DNA of 64,000 nt from CAVSPO01 sp963730005 (GCA_963730005.1 CAVSPO010000012.1:124001-188000), one strand, 5' to 3'; positions 24,406 to 34,177 are shown, numbered from the stretch's first letter. The notes: generated by a model from the letters alone, not told the origin. Translations and numbers: made by a program.

Positions 24406-25626
24406 CTACCCCGTGGCCTTGCCCAACAGGGCGACGGTCTCCATGTGATGCGTCATCGGAAACAGATCGAAGGCCCGCAGTGCGTCCAACCGGTAGCCGA
24501 GAGCTGCGAAGGTGTTGAGGTCGCGCGCCAGGGAAGCTGGGTCGCAGGCGACGTAGCAGACGGCTCGCGGCGCAAGCTGGGCGATGCGCCGGACGGCGGC
24601 CTTGCCTGCGCCCGAGCGTGGCGGATCCAGCACCACCAAGTCAGTGCGGGCTGGCAGTTTGTGCAGCACCGACTCCAGCCGGGACGCCAGGATGCGTGCC
24701 CGGGGCACGTTGCGTTCGGCCAGCCGGGCTGCTGCCCGGTTGGCCTCCACGCCGGTCACCCGTGCACCGGCGTTGTCGAGGGCGCCGGCGAAGGTGCCCA
24801 CCCCGCAATAAAGATCGAGCGCGTTCTCTCCCGGTTGGGGTTGGAGCAGGGCCATCACCGCGTCGGTGAGAGTTTGGGCCGCCCCGCGGTGCACCTGCCA
24901 GAACCCGTCGGCACGAACGGTAAAATCCCGGCCACCCACTCGCTCTGTGACGAGCTTGCCGCCTTGCATCGCCATCCCGTCCAACAGCACGCTCACCTCA
25001 CCCGCTGACGTGGTGGCGACCACCAGTTCATCGCCGGCACCGGCGGCAGCCAACTCCGTCAATCGGTTGGGCGTCGGGCCGCGCAAGTCCGCGATCAGGC
25101 ACCCCTCGGACGGCAGTGCCACCACCCGGGCGGACCGGTGCGCCCGCAGCCCCACGACAGCAGGGGTGGCGTTGCGATCGATGTGATACCGCATCCTGGT
25201 CCGCCAGTGCAGGCCGTTCTGGTCGTCAGGCACAGCCTCGACCGCGAAGGCGGGTTCCAGATGGGCCAGCCGCTGCAACTGCTCCCGAACCACGTCCTCC
25301 TTGAGCTCCCGCTGAAGGTCCAACCTGATGTGCTGGAAGTCACAGCCACCACACTGGCCCGCCACCGGGCACGGTGGCGCGATGCGGCCCGGAGCCGGCT
25401 GCAAGACCTGTGCCGCGTCGGCCAGCCAGTAGGACGGGTGGCTGGTGTCGGTCAACCTCGCCATGATGGTCTCCCCGGGCAGGGTGTGCCGCACGAAGAC
25501 GACCCGACCGTGATGACGAGCCACGAAATGGCCGCCGTGCGCGACCGGGCCCACCTCCAGCGGCCCGATCACAGCGCCCGGCTGGGGCAACTCCTGTTGG
25601 TGGGTGTCAGCGGTTGGTTCTGGCAT
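24406..25626 (-). CDS. RNA uracil-C5 methyltransferase, RlmD/TrmA family
   Basis: 406 residues. An N-terminal TRAM-like RNA-binding part (VGPVAHGGHFVARHHGRVVFVRHTLPGE, shown only in part) is followed by a cysteine set CPVAGQCGGCDFQH typical of [4Fe-4S] RlmD-type enzymes. The SAM-binding motif is LDLYCGVGTFAGAL, and the catalytic cysteine sits in YVACDPASLARDL. It would make m5U in 23S rRNA or tRNA. The ATG at 25626 follows AAGGAAG and overlaps the upstream transporter gene by 20 bases, so they are co-transcribed. Confidence 0.88.
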   Translation of the reverse strand: MPEPTADTHQQELPQPGAVIGPLEVGPVAHGGHFVARHHGRVVFVRHTLPGETIMARLTDTSHPSYWLADAAQVLQPAPGRIAPPCPVAGQCGGCDFQHIRLDLQRELKEDVVREQLQRLAHLEPAFAVEAVPDDQNGLHWRTRMRYHIDRNATPAVVGLRAHRSARVVALPSEGCLIADLRGPTPNRLTELAAAGAGDELVVATTSAGEVSVLLDGMAMQGGKLVTERVGGRDFTVRADGFWQVHRGAAQTLTDAVMALLQPQPGENALDLYCGVGTFAGALDNAGARVTGVEANRAAARLAERNVPRARILASRLESVLHKLPARTDLVVLDPPRSGAGKAAVRRIAQLAPRAVCYVACDPASLARDLNTFAALGYRLDALRAFDLFPMTHHMETVALLGKATG

Positions 25627-27622
25627 GAGCTTCCTTCGCTGCTGCGTAGGCGGCCGCAGCTTCAGCCTCGTCTGCACGAAGGTAGGCGCTGGAAGCCAAG
25701 TGGTAGGGCACCAGCGTCACCATCACACCGCTCATGTAGTGCAGGCGTCTACGGATCGCGGCGGCGGTCTGGTTGTGCAGCGGCTGCTCCCACCAATGTC
25801 CGACGACATACTCGGGGATGTACACACAGATCACGTTGCGGGGGTTTTCGGTTCGCAGGGACGCGACGTAGTCAAGCACCGGGTTGGTGACTTCGCGGTA
25901 GGGAGAGGCAATGACCTTCAGGCTCACGTCCAGCTGCTCGGCATCCCAGGCCTCGACCAGTGCGTCCGTCTCCTGCGGGTCGACCGCCACTGTGACGGCC
26001 TCCAGCGTGCTGGGCCTGGTGGCCTGGGCGTAGCGCAATGCCTTGAGGACCGGCTTGTTGATGCTGTTGACCAGCACGATCGCCCGGACCCTGCTGGGCA
26101 ACGCGCGGTCCGACGCCTTGGCCAGCGCCACCTCCCGGTGCACCAGGTCGTAATGCCGGCGGATCGACTGCATCACGACGAAGACCGCGCCCATGGCCAG
26201 GATCGACAGATAGGCGCCGTGCGTGAACTTGCTGACCAGCACCACCACCAGCACCACTCCGGTCAGGATGACACCGACGGTGTTGATCAGACGTGAACGC
26301 TGCATCTGGCGGCGCGTCGGGATGTCCTTCTCGGACTTGAGATGACGCGACCAGTGTCTGATCATCCCTGCCTGGCTCAACGTGAACGAAACGAAGACAC
26401 CCACCACGTAGAGCTGGATCAGGGCTGTCACCGAGGCATCGAAGACCAGCACCAGCGCGATCGCCGCGGCCGCCAGGATCAGGATTCCGTTCGAGAACGC
26501 CAGCCGGTCGCCACGGGCGTGCAGCTGGCGGGGCAGGTAGCCGTCCTTGGCGAGAATGGACGCCAGCGTCGGGAACCCGTTGAAGGCCGTGTTGGCAGCC
26601 AGGAACAGGATCAGCACAGTGACGACCATCATGAAATAGAACATGGGGCGACCGGAGTCGTAGAAAACCGCTCGCGACAGCTGGCTCATGACCGTCGGAG
26701 CCTCGTGATGGATCGAACCATCGGGGGCCACCAGATAGGAGCCCTTGGCCTCGACCATCTGGATGCCGGTGACCCGCGCCAACGCGATGATGCCGAGCAG
26801 CATGCTGACCGCCAGCCCGCCCAGCAATGCCAGTGTGGTGGCAGCGTTACGGCTCTTGGGCGGCCGAAAATTCGGCACACCGTTGGAAATCGCCTCAACG
26901 CCCGTGAGCGCCGCACAGCCCGAAGAGAACGTCCTCGCCAGCAGGAAGGCCATCATCGGCCCGGTCGCGTCCAGGTAGTTGCTGGTGGAAACCAGCGTCA
27001 TGTCGGAGGTCTCAGCGACCAGGGTGCGGCCGAGCACGACGATCTGGGCGACGCCCCACAGCACCATCGAGATCACGCCCAGCATGAAGGCGTACGTCGG
27101 GATGGCGAAAATGGTGCCGGACTCCTTGGTACCGCGCAGATTGATGGCCATCAGCACGAAGATCGCCATGGCCGCGACCAGCCCTTCATGGCCGGCAATC
27201 GCGGGCAGGATTGCTTTGGCGTTCTGGACGCCGGAGGACACCGACACCGCCACCGTGAGCACGTAGTCGACCAGCAGGGCACTGGCCACCACCATGCCGG
27301 CCCTGCCACCCAGGTTCGTGGTGACGACCTCGTAGTCGCCACCGCCGGAAGGGTAGGCGTGGACAGTTTGGCGATACGACGCCACCACCACCAGCATCAC
27401 GACAGCAACCATGATGCCGATCGGCAGCGAGAACACGAAGGCGGCTGCCCCGGCCAGGGACAGCGTCACCAGGATCTCGTCCGGGGCATAAGCGACCGAG
27501 CTCAGCGCGTCGGACGCGAACACCGGCAGAGCGATTCGCTTCGGCAGCAGTGTGTGTCCCATCTCGGCGCTTGCCAGCTTCCGTCCCACCAGCAGACGCT
27601 TGGCCACTTCGCTGAAGCTCAC
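25607..27622 (-). CDS. APC-superfamily permease next to TrkA genes
   Basis: About 671 residues with roughly 12 transmembrane helices in the first 470 (LPVFASDALSSVAYAPDEIL, ASYRQTVHAYPSGGGDYEVV), then a soluble C-terminal domain of about 190 residues. Substrate unknown: amino acid or potassium are the options. The gene is divergent from two TrkA genes, the same arrangement as mycobacterial ceoB/ceoC, which favours a role in K+ transport or its control. I chose the GTG at 27622, where homology begins; its ribosome site is weak. Confidence 0.8.
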   Translation of the reverse strand: MSFSEVAKRLLVGRKLASAEMGHTLLPKRIALPVFASDALSSVAYAPDEILVTLSLAGAAAFVFSLPIGIMVAVVMLVVVASYRQTVHAYPSGGGDYEVVTTNLGGRAGMVVASALLVDYVLTVAVSVSSGVQNAKAILPAIAGHEGLVAAMAIFVLMAINLRGTKESGTIFAIPTYAFMLGVISMVLWGVAQIVVLGRTLVAETSDMTLVSTSNYLDATGPMMAFLLARTFSSGCAALTGVEAISNGVPNFRPPKSRNAATTLALLGGLAVSMLLGIIALARVTGIQMVEAKGSYLVAPDGSIHHEAPTVMSQLSRAVFYDSGRPMFYFMMVVTVLILFLAANTAFNGFPTLASILAKDGYLPRQLHARGDRLAFSNGILILAAAAIALVLVFDASVTALIQLYVVGVFVSFTLSQAGMIRHWSRHLKSEKDIPTRRQMQRSRLINTVGVILTGVVLVVVLVSKFTHGAYLSILAMGAVFVVMQSIRRHYDLVHREVALAKASDRALPSRVRAIVLVNSINKPVLKALRYAQATRPSTLEAVTVAVDPQETDALVEAWDAEQLDVSLKVIASPYREVTNPVLDYVASLRTENPRNVICVYIPEYVVGHWWEQPLHNQTAAAIRRRLHYMSGVMVTLVPYHLASSAYLRADEAEAAAAYAAAKEAHARTNR

Positions 27623-27751
27623 GCAGCGAGACTCTAGTTCTCCCACGACCAATAAAGAACCAACCGTGGGCCTTTTCACATGAAGACGAGCTGTCCGTGT
27701 GCTGCGAGAGCGAGTAGCGTCGCAGCAGACATCCGGTCAGCAGGAGGATCC

Positions 27752-28414
27752 GTGCACATCGTGATTGTTGGATGCGGACGCGTGGGCAGTCAGCTCGCGG
27801 GGGCGTTGGACCAACGCGGCCACTCAGTGGCGGTGATCGACATGAATGCAGACGCGTTCCGAAGGTTGGGGCCCGACTTCTCAGGCCGCACCGTCAAGGG
27901 CGTCGGCTTCGATCGGGACGTGCTGGTCAAGGCGGGCATCCGAGAGGCTGCCGGGTTCGCCGCGGTCTCCAGCGGAGACAACTCCAACATCCTGGCCGCC
28001 CGCACGGTGCGCGAGAACTTCGGGCTGGCGAACGTGGTTGCTCGCATCTATGACCCCGGCCGGGCGGAGGTCTACGAGAGGTTGGGCATCCCCACCGTGG
28101 CCAGTGTGCGCTGGAGCGTCGACCACGTGATGAGCCGGCTGCTGCCCGGCAACTCACCCGTGGAATGGCGCGACCCGTCGGGTGCCGTCGGCTTGGTGCA
28201 GCTGAGCTTCGACAAGACGTGGGTGGGCACCGCAGTGAACACACTGGAACAGCTGCTGCGCGTCCGGGTGGCGTCCGTGTCGCGGGCAGGCAGGGGTTTC
28301 GTTCCCACCTCCTCGGTCCTGCTCCAGGACGGTGACCTCGTCTGGGCCACCGTCAGCACAGACGACGCGGATGCGGTCACATCAGCATCGACGAACCCCC
28401 GGCAGACTCACTGA
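27752..28414 (+). CDS. trkA: TrkA-family potassium uptake regulatory protein (first copy)
   Basis: Cytosolic RCK protein of 220 residues. The Rossmann motif is IVGCGRVGSQLAGALDQRG, followed by an acidic strand end IDMNAD that selects NAD(H). A TrkA-C domain lies near the end (GTAVNTLEQLLRVRVASVSR). It gates K+ transport. The GTG start has AGGAGGA 4-10 bases upstream. It is paired with a second TrkA 15 bases downstream. Confidence 0.9.
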   Translation: MHIVIVGCGRVGSQLAGALDQRGHSVAVIDMNADAFRRLGPDFSGRTVKGVGFDRDVLVKAGIREAAGFAAVSSGDNSNILAARTVRENFGLANVVARIYDPGRAEVYERLGIPTVASVRWSVDHVMSRLLPGNSPVEWRDPSGAVGLVQLSFDKTWVGTAVNTLEQLLRVRVASVSRAGRGFVPTSSVLLQDGDLVWATVSTDDADAVTSASTNPRQTH

Positions 28415-28429
28415 GAGCAGGACCACCAC

Positions 28430-29095
28430 ATGCGCGTAGCCATCGTCGGGGCCGGCAACGTCGGGCGTTCCATCGCCCGCGAGTTGCTCGCCAACGGACA
28501 CGAAGTGCTGCTGATCGAGCGCGATCCGCACGCCATCAAGAGCGAGAGCGTGCCGGACGCCGACTGGCTGCTGGCAGATGCCTGCGAGTTGTCCTCGCTG
28601 GAGGATTCCGACCTGGCCAACTGTGACGTCTCGGTTGCCGCCACCGGTGACGACAAGGCCAACCTCGTGCACGCGCTGCTCGCCAAGACGGAGTTCGGCG
28701 TGCCCCGCGTGGTCGCCCGGGTGAACCATCCGGGAAACGAGTGGTTGTTCAATCAGGAATGGGGCGTCGACATCGCCGTCTCGACACCGCGGATCATGTC
28801 CGCGCTGGTGGAGGAGGCGGTGACCACCGGCGACGTGGTGCGACTGCTGACGTTCCAGAAGGGCAAGACCAACCTCGTGGAGCTCACGGTGCCCACGGAC
28901 AGCCCCGCAGTCGGGCGACTGGTTCGTGATCTTGATCTGCCTGCGGACGGCGTGCTGGTGGCGATCATTCGCGACGGTGAGGCACGAGCCCCGGAGCCGC
29001 ATGGCGCCATTGAGGCGGACGACGAACTGTTCTTCCTGATCAACGAGGATTTCGAACCCAAGCTGTTGGCCAGCCTGGCGCCCCGGAAGGGTTAG
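28430..29095 (+). CDS. trkA: TrkA-family potassium uptake regulatory protein (second copy)
   Basis: 221 residues with the NAD-binding motif IVGAGNVGRSIARELLANG and ending acid in LIERDPHAI. A TrkA-C domain covers about residues 140-215 (VELTVPTDSPAVGRLVRDL). It probably forms a hetero-oligomer with the upstream copy. AGAGCAGGACC gives a weak ribosome site. Its stop abuts the convergent OB-fold gene. Confidence 0.9.
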   Translation: MRVAIVGAGNVGRSIARELLANGHEVLLIERDPHAIKSESVPDADWLLADACELSSLEDSDLANCDVSVAATGDDKANLVHALLAKTEFGVPRVVARVNHPGNEWLFNQEWGVDIAVSTPRIMSALVEEAVTTGDVVRLLTFQKGKTNLVELTVPTDSPAVGRLVRDLDLPADGVLVAIIRDGEARAPEPHGAIEADDELFFLINEDFEPKLLASLAPRKG

Positions 29096-29530
29096 TCACT
29101 CGGCAAGGCCCGGTGAGCTCCCGGCGTCGATCAGCTCGTAGCGAGGGTTGAAGATGACCTGGTGGCCCTCCGCGATGGCGAGCAGGCCCTGCACCCTCAC
29201 CAACGCGCCGGGTGCAACACCGGGGATGCTGCGTCGACCCATCCAGATCAGCGTGATGGTTCCGGTACCATCGGTCAGCTCCGCCTCCAGCCACTTGTTC
29301 TGGGCATCGCTGGGAGTCAGGGTGACACTGGTGAGCCTGCCCTTGACAGTGACGTGCGTCCGAGGCTTGCAGTCGCTGATCAGTTCGCATCCGCTGGTGG
29401 CGGCATCCTTGGCGAGCGCCTGCCATTCCCTGGCCCGGCTCGAATCTGTGAAGCGCGCCAGTGCACGACGCACCCAGGACCGGTCCGGTTCCCGGTTCTC
29501 GGGACGGGAGTCCGACATCGAGCCACTCAT
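29096..29530 (-). CDS. OB-fold nucleic-acid-binding protein
   Basis: 144-residue conserved actinobacterial protein. After a charged N-terminal helix (RALARFTDSSRAREWQAL), an OB-fold spans about residues 55-135: VTVKGRLTSVTLTPSD, ELTDGTGTITLIWMGRRSIPGV, GALVRVQGLLAIAEG. Binding to single-stranded nucleic acid is inferred. An ATG 12 bases further in is an alternative start. Same position as the OB-fold gene after ceoBC in mycobacteria. Confidence 0.82.
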   Translation of the reverse strand: MSGSMSDSRPENREPDRSWVRRALARFTDSSRAREWQALAKDAATSGCELISDCKPRTHVTVKGRLTSVTLTPSDAQNKWLEAELTDGTGTITLIWMGRRSIPGVAPGALVRVQGLLAIAEGHQVIFNPRYELIDAGSSPGLAE

Positions 29531-29561
29531 CGCTTTCCCTGAGGCAGACGGTGTTCGCGGT

Positions 29562-30332
29562 TCAGTCCGATTTCGGCTCGGACTCAGCCGTGGGGGTGAG
29601 CGAGTCCGGGATGGTCATCGGGATCAGCACGCCGGGCACCTTGGGGTCGTGGCCGCGGCGTACCACAGTGTTCGCGAAAAACTCGAACAGCATCTCCGTG
29701 GGTCCCTCGACACCTTCCTGCATCCCCGCTTCGCCCATCAGGACGCCCCGAAGTGCCCACTTGGGCCCCTCGGCGAACCAGGTTCGGGACACGTGGTCGA
29801 CCTGTTGGCCGGCCTCGTCCTGGATCGGCATCACGCGCCGGATCTCCGTACCGAAGGGGCCCTCGGCGAAGGTGACTGTGCCTTGGGCGTTGACGGTGGC
29901 CTCGGCCATCTGGTCGCGGATTTCGGCCGCCATTGAGCTCTGCGCAGGAGCGGCGAACAAGGCGATCTCAATCGCCGACTGCTGGTGCATGACCAGCACG
30001 GCCTGCACCAGGCCGCTTTGCTGGTCGACCTGCAGCTGCATCTGCATGCCGTCGAAGGGCGTCAGGATCAAGGCACCGAAGTCCAGCCGCTCGATGTCGT
30101 CCGCGTCCAGATCAACCTCGCTCAGGTCGAAGGGACCGTCCTGACGCCAGTCGCGGCTGGCGTCCAGTGCCGCCCACTCGTCGCCATCATCGGGCTCGTC
30201 CATCTCATCGAAGTCGTCGTGGAGGTCGTCGTCGCCAGCAGAGGCGTCGTCATCATCAGCAGGCTCGGCCTCGAGCAGCTCATCATCGACTTCCTCGACG
30301 TCGGCCGACCTGTTCTTGCGCCCAAAAATCAC
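29562..30332 (-). CDS. DUF3710 family protein
   Basis: 256 residues. The first 55 are extremely acidic (runs of Asp/Glu such as ADDDDASAGDDDLHDD), followed by the DUF3710 core starting at RQDGPFDLSEVD and containing FAEGPFGTEIRRVMP and TWFAEGPKWALRGVL. Function unknown; it is conserved next to dut in actinomycetes. It has a GTG start with AAGGGGAA upstream. Confidence 0.85.
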   Translation of the reverse strand: MIFGRKNRSADVEEVDDELLEAEPADDDDASAGDDDLHDDFDEMDEPDDGDEWAALDASRDWRQDGPFDLSEVDLDADDIERLDFGALILTPFDGMQMQLQVDQQSGLVQAVLVMHQQSAIEIALFAAPAQSSMAAEIRDQMAEATVNAQGTVTFAEGPFGTEIRRVMPIQDEAGQQVDHVSRTWFAEGPKWALRGVLMGEAGMQEGVEGPTEMLFEFFANTVVRRGHDPKVPGVLIPMTIPDSLTPTAESEPKSD

Positions 30333-30384
30333 GACATTCCCCTTGACTCGGATGGACCGGGCAAAGACGGCCCGAGCCGAAAGC

Positions 30385-30876
30385 CTACTCGCCGTCAGAA
30401 AGTACTGCGTCAGGCGACGAGGGTCGCCAAGCGGCTACGCCACCGGTGGAGCCGTGTCCGCCGGTGCCACGCTCGGAGGCGGGCAGCTCAGTCACTGCAC
30501 TGAAGTCACACCTTGTGACGGGCTGGACGACCAGTTGGGCAATCAGGTCACCCCGAGCGAGGCGGATGGTGTGGCTGGGGTCGAGGTTGATCAGGCAAAC
30601 CATGACCTCGCCGCGGTAGCCAGCGTCGACTGTGCCGGGGGCGTTGACGATGCTCAGGCCAAGGCGCGCGGCCAGCCCGGAGCGCGGATGCACGAACCCG
30701 GCGTATCCCTCGGGGAGGGCAATCGCCACACCGGTGTGCACCAGCCGGCGCTCCCCCGGGGCCAGGATGACATCCTCGGCCGCTGCCAGATCAGCACCTG
30801 CATCGCCATTGCGGGCATAACTGGGCAGCGCCACACTCGGGTCGAGGCGACGCACCAGCACGGTGATTTCCTGCAC
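30385..30876 (-). CDS. dut: Deoxyuridine 5'-triphosphate nucleotidohydrolase (dUTPase)
   Basis: Trimeric dUTPase of 163 residues that hydrolyses dUTP to dUMP and keeps uracil out of DNA. All five motifs are visible: GDAGADLAA, HPRSGLAARLGL, NAPGTVDAGYRGE, RGDLIAQLVV and the arm RGTGGHGSTG that closes over the substrate. GTG start, with AGGG about 8 bases upstream. Confidence 0.95.
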   Translation of the reverse strand: MQEITVLVRRLDPSVALPSYARNGDAGADLAAAEDVILAPGERRLVHTGVAIALPEGYAGFVHPRSGLAARLGLSIVNAPGTVDAGYRGEVMVCLINLDPSHTIRLARGDLIAQLVVQPVTRCDFSAVTELPASERGTGGHGSTGGVAAWRPSSPDAVLSDGE

Positions 30877-30953
30877 GTCGCAACCCTAGCCGTCTCACAC
30901 AGGAGTTCAGGGTGCCTCATAGGATGGTTGCAGTCACGAAGTGAGGACTTCAC

Positions 30954-31244
30954 ATGAGCATGATCTACAAGGTGGCCGCAGGCGCCCTCGGCGCGCTGAC
31001 AACGATCGTCGCGCAGAAGGTGGTCAGTGCGGGCTGGCGAAGCGTGACCGGCCACGAACCCCCCAACCCCGACGACCCCAACGTGTCGACACTGAGTGCC
31101 ATCAGCTGGACCATCGCCAGTGGCGTCGGGCTCGCGGTCGCCCAACTGTTGGTGACCAGGTTCGCGGCACGCCAGTTCGGAGAGCAGTCAGACGCTGCCG
31201 AACGGCCCTCTCGTCACGACAGGACGATAGTCGCCTCGGCCTGA
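30954..31244 (+). CDS. DUF4235 family small membrane protein
   Basis: 96 residues, unknown function. The N-terminal hydrophobic segment VAAGALGALTTIVAQKVVSAGW and a second one SAISWTIASGVGLAVAQLLVTR flank a short polar loop EPPNPDDPN, the family hallmark. GAGGAC lies 6 bases before the ATG. Divergent from dut, so the 77-base gap holds both promoters. Confidence 0.82.
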   Translation: MSMIYKVAAGALGALTTIVAQKVVSAGWRSVTGHEPPNPDDPNVSTLSAISWTIASGVGLAVAQLLVTRFAARQFGEQSDAAERPSRHDRTIVASA

Positions 31245-31271
31245 ACAGCACCGAGGCGAGCACGCGGCCGA

Positions 31272-31568
31272 CTAAACGCAGTCGACGCAGTATTCCTTGT
31301 CATTCTTTGTCTCAGCGAGCTGACTGCGCGACTTCACCAGAAAACAGCCAGCGCAGGTGAACTCGCCCTTCTGTCGAGGCAGCACACGCACCGTGAGTTC
31401 TTCGTGGGACAGGTCAGCCCCGGGCAGTTCAAAAGCCTCCGCAGCCTCCGCCTCGTCCTCGTCGACGGCGCCGGATTTGGTGTCATTGCGACGGGTCTTG
31501 AGCTCTTCAAGGGAATCCTCGCGGATTTCCTCTTCGGTCTTGCGTGGCGCGTCGTAATCGGTGGCCAT
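31272..31568 (-). CDS. DUF4193 family zinc-ribbon-like protein
   Basis: 98 residues, highly conserved in actinomycetes and of unknown function. An acidic helix with EEIREDSLEELKTRR is followed by a C-terminal CAGCFLVKSRSQL and YCVDC, four cysteines fit for one zinc ion. Of two adjacent ATGs I prefer the second (31568), 6 bases after AAAGGAC. Confidence 0.85.
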   Translation of the reverse strand: MATDYDAPRKTEEEIREDSLEELKTRRNDTKSGAVDEDEAEAAEAFELPGADLSHEELTVRVLPRQKGEFTCAGCFLVKSRSQLAETKNDKEYCVDCV

Positions 31569-31779
31569 CATGTCCTTTCAGCCAAGTTCCTCGGTACCGG
31601 GTGCATGCTTACCACACCGCAAGCCAGAAAGCAGCCCCGACGGGGAAGGATCCTCTGATTCCGACCGAACTTCTCTCGACGTCGAGGCCCACCGGCCCGC
31701 ACCAGCGGGCGGAATAGGCCCGGTCGCGGGTTGGGACGGTAGGTTTGGGCAGAACACTTCTTGGGAGACTGGTCGGTCG

Positions 31780-32964
31780 ATGCGCAAAGCCAGCCCGGTC
31801 GGGCTCACGCCTGACGGTCGCGAGCTCATCGTCGTCACAGATGACGGTGAGCATCTTGCGGTTGCCGCCGACGCCCGTCTCAGGGCTGCCATCAGAGGTG
31901 ACCGACCTCGACTGGGACAACTGGAGATCGAAATGGAAAGCGCCTTGACTCCCCGCCAGATTCAGGCCCGCCTTCGTTCGGGCGAATCGCTCGATGAGGT
32001 GGCCCGCGCGGCTGGTGTCCCCGCCGAACAGATCAGCCCTTTCGCCGGGCCCGTACTGGCCGAGCGAGCGCACCTGGCCGACTTGGCGCGCGCCAGCCAG
32101 GTGCGCCGTCGTGGCGAGTCCAGCGCTCACCGCTCGCTGGAGGAGGCCGTCGGCGATCGGCTGACCAACCGAGGCGTTGACCCAGACACCGTCGAGTGGG
32201 ATTCGTGGCGGCGCGAGGACCGGCTCTGGACCGTGCGTGCTGGTTACCGCTCCGGTTCTGCGGCGCACGAAGCTCTGTTCACCTTCGACCAGCGCAGCCG
32301 GTTCAGCACCGCCGCCAATGAGGATGCCCGTTGGCTGATAGGTGACGAGACTGCTTCCCACGGCCCCCAACCCGGCAAACGCCGTCGCAACCCGGACGAG
32401 GAGCCCACCGTCGACCTGCACGATGAGCTGGCGCTGGTGCGTGCAGTGCAGGAAGATGAGTCGGCGCCCCGGACTCCAGGGGCCACGCCGACCCCTGCCA
32501 GCGTCGAGCCCGCCGATCAGGGCAACGTCGACCCCGACGACTACGCGCCGGTTGTTCTCACCGAGGTTGACGGTCTTTACGACATCGTCCCCAGTCCGCA
32601 GTCGGACATGGATGTGCTGTACGAGATGCTGGCGAGCTTCAACGGCGACTCGGTCAATGCCTACGCAGGCCTGACCAGTCCCATCGCCCCGGACGAACAC
32701 GGCGACCGGGAGCAGCGTGTCGACATCTCCCCCACCGAACCGGTCCAGGACAGCCTGCCCGCTGACCACAAGGAGCCCGGCCCCGACAGCTCCCCCGAGG
32801 CAGACGAGGGTTCATCGGACAAGCCGGTTCAGGGTACGGAGCCTGCGGCCCCCGCTGCTGCCCCGACTCCGCGCAAACGCAAGCGCAGTCGCAGCGGCGG
32901 TCGCGCCGCGGTGCCCAGTTGGGACGAGATCATGTTCGGGGGCCCCAAGCCGCATGTCGACTGA
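31780..32964 (+). CDS. sepH: Septation protein SepH (DUF3071)
   Basis: 394-residue homologue of SepH, an actinobacterial FtsZ-binding protein that promotes Z-ring assembly. The N-terminal DUF3071 covers roughly residues 1-165 and includes a helix-turn-helix (LTPRQIQARLRSGESLDEVARAAGV). The rest is acidic and disordered, ending in a basic patch (RKRKRSRSGGR) and WDEIMFG. The ATG at 31780 begins the conserved block (GLTPDGRELIVVTDDG). Confidence 0.87.
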   Translation: MRKASPVGLTPDGRELIVVTDDGEHLAVAADARLRAAIRGDRPRLGQLEIEMESALTPRQIQARLRSGESLDEVARAAGVPAEQISPFAGPVLAERAHLADLARASQVRRRGESSAHRSLEEAVGDRLTNRGVDPDTVEWDSWRREDRLWTVRAGYRSGSAAHEALFTFDQRSRFSTAANEDARWLIGDETASHGPQPGKRRRNPDEEPTVDLHDELALVRAVQEDESAPRTPGATPTPASVEPADQGNVDPDDYAPVVLTEVDGLYDIVPSPQSDMDVLYEMLASFNGDSVNAYAGLTSPIAPDEHGDREQRVDISPTEPVQDSLPADHKEPGPDSSPEADEGSSDKPVQGTEPAAPAAAPTPRKRKRSRSGGRAAVPSWDEIMFGGPKPHVD

Positions 32965-32993
32965 CCTGGCGAACTATGCAGGCCCAGCTGCCC

Positions 32994-33010
32994 TGACGCC
33001 TCAGGCGTCA
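32994..33010. terminator. Palindrome between convergent genes
   Basis: TGACGCCT-C-AGGCGTCA, perfect, between the ends of sepH and the phosphodiesterase gene. It could end both transcripts. There is no T-tract, so assignment is tentative. Confidence 0.4.
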
Positions 33011-33019
33011 TCGGGACTG

Positions 33020-34177
33020 CTACTGACCGGGCCAGCCTTCGTCAATCAGCAACGGCACCACCATCTCAGCTGAGGTCAATGACCCGTGTTGGCCGACCAG
33101 GTCCAACTCGCCGGGCAACTCGCGCGTCATGATGGCCCAGTTGTCGCGCATGGCGACGATGACATCGCCGTAGCGCGGCCGGACCCGGTCGTCAACCTTG
33201 CCGAACCAGCCTCGCGCGATGGCGTCTTTGCGGGTCAGCACCCAGGCGCGGTCGCCCAGCAGTTGCTGCCAGCGTTCGCGCACGGCCAGAGGCCGGCTGG
33301 TGTAGAGCTGGCGGAGCCGACCCTCACCGGCCACCAGTTCCACATCACGGCCCAGCTCCACGTGATCCTCAACGATGATCTGGCGATGCTTGGGCACATC
33401 GACCATGCCGTGGTCTCCAGTCACCAGCAGACACACGTCCGGGTCCAGCGCGTCGCGCAGCTGCTCGAGCAGGCCGTCGATGCGAATCAGGGTGCTGCGC
33501 CACTGAATCGAATCGACGCCGAAGCCATGACCGACATGGTCGAGACTGCGCTCGTAGTGATAAACGAGAGACCGGGAACCGCGACGGCTCGCAGCAACGG
33601 TGAGCCGCACCCGTTCGGCGAGATCGGCCTCGTCCAGCACGGGGACGAACGCGGGGCCGCGGTGGGCGCAGAGAGTCAGCCCGCTGGCCTCGAAGTGCGC
33701 CGGAGACACGCTCGACACTGCCACTCCGGCGGCTGCCAACTGCTCGAACCAGGTGGTGTGGGGCTGGAACGTCAGCGGGTCAGGACCGCCCTCCCAGGTC
33801 AACGCATTGAGGCGGCCTTGCCCCGGGGCAGGCTGGAAGCAGTACCCGACCAGGCCGTGCTGGCCCGGCGTGAGCCCGGTGCCCAGACTCGCCAACGAGG
33901 TGGCCGTGGTGGCAGGCACGCCGGCAGTGATGGGGATGGCGTCACCGAAGACCTGCGAGAACCAGGACAGTTCACGAAGCTCAGCACAGAGCAGTTCCCA
34001 GCCCAGACCGTCCACCAGAACGATGACGTAGCGCCTCGCATCCGGCAACCCCAGGACGTCGGTGAGACCGACGCTGCCGGACAGCAGATGGGCAGCCACA
34101 CAAGGCAACAGATCGCCGATGGTGGTGCAGCCGTAGGCGGGCAGGACCGGTTCACCCGGCAGCATGGCCGCGCGCAT
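33020..34177 (-). CDS. Alkaline-phosphatase-superfamily nucleotide pyrophosphatase/phosphodiesterase
   Basis: 385 residues, cytosolic (no signal peptide). Metal and nucleophile sites of the superfamily are visible: VLVDGLGW (Asp), the nucleophile Thr in GVPATTATSLASLGTG, then DHVGHGFG, TGDHGMVDVP and GQHGSLT. Substrate unknown; relatives act on nucleotide sugars or phosphonoacetate. It starts immediately after the stop of the DUF5998 gene, so they form one operon. Confidence 0.82.
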   Translation of the reverse strand: MRAAMLPGEPVLPAYGCTTIGDLLPCVAAHLLSGSVGLTDVLGLPDARRYVIVLVDGLGWELLCAELRELSWFSQVFGDAIPITAGVPATTATSLASLGTGLTPGQHGLVGYCFQPAPGQGRLNALTWEGGPDPLTFQPHTTWFEQLAAAGVAVSSVSPAHFEASGLTLCAHRGPAFVPVLDEADLAERVRLTVAASRRGSRSLVYHYERSLDHVGHGFGVDSIQWRSTLIRIDGLLEQLRDALDPDVCLLVTGDHGMVDVPKHRQIIVEDHVELGRDVELVAGEGRLRQLYTSRPLAVRERWQQLLGDRAWVLTRKDAIARGWFGKVDDRVRPRYGDVIVAMRDNWAIMTRELPGELDLVGQHGSLTSAEMVVPLLIDEGWPGQ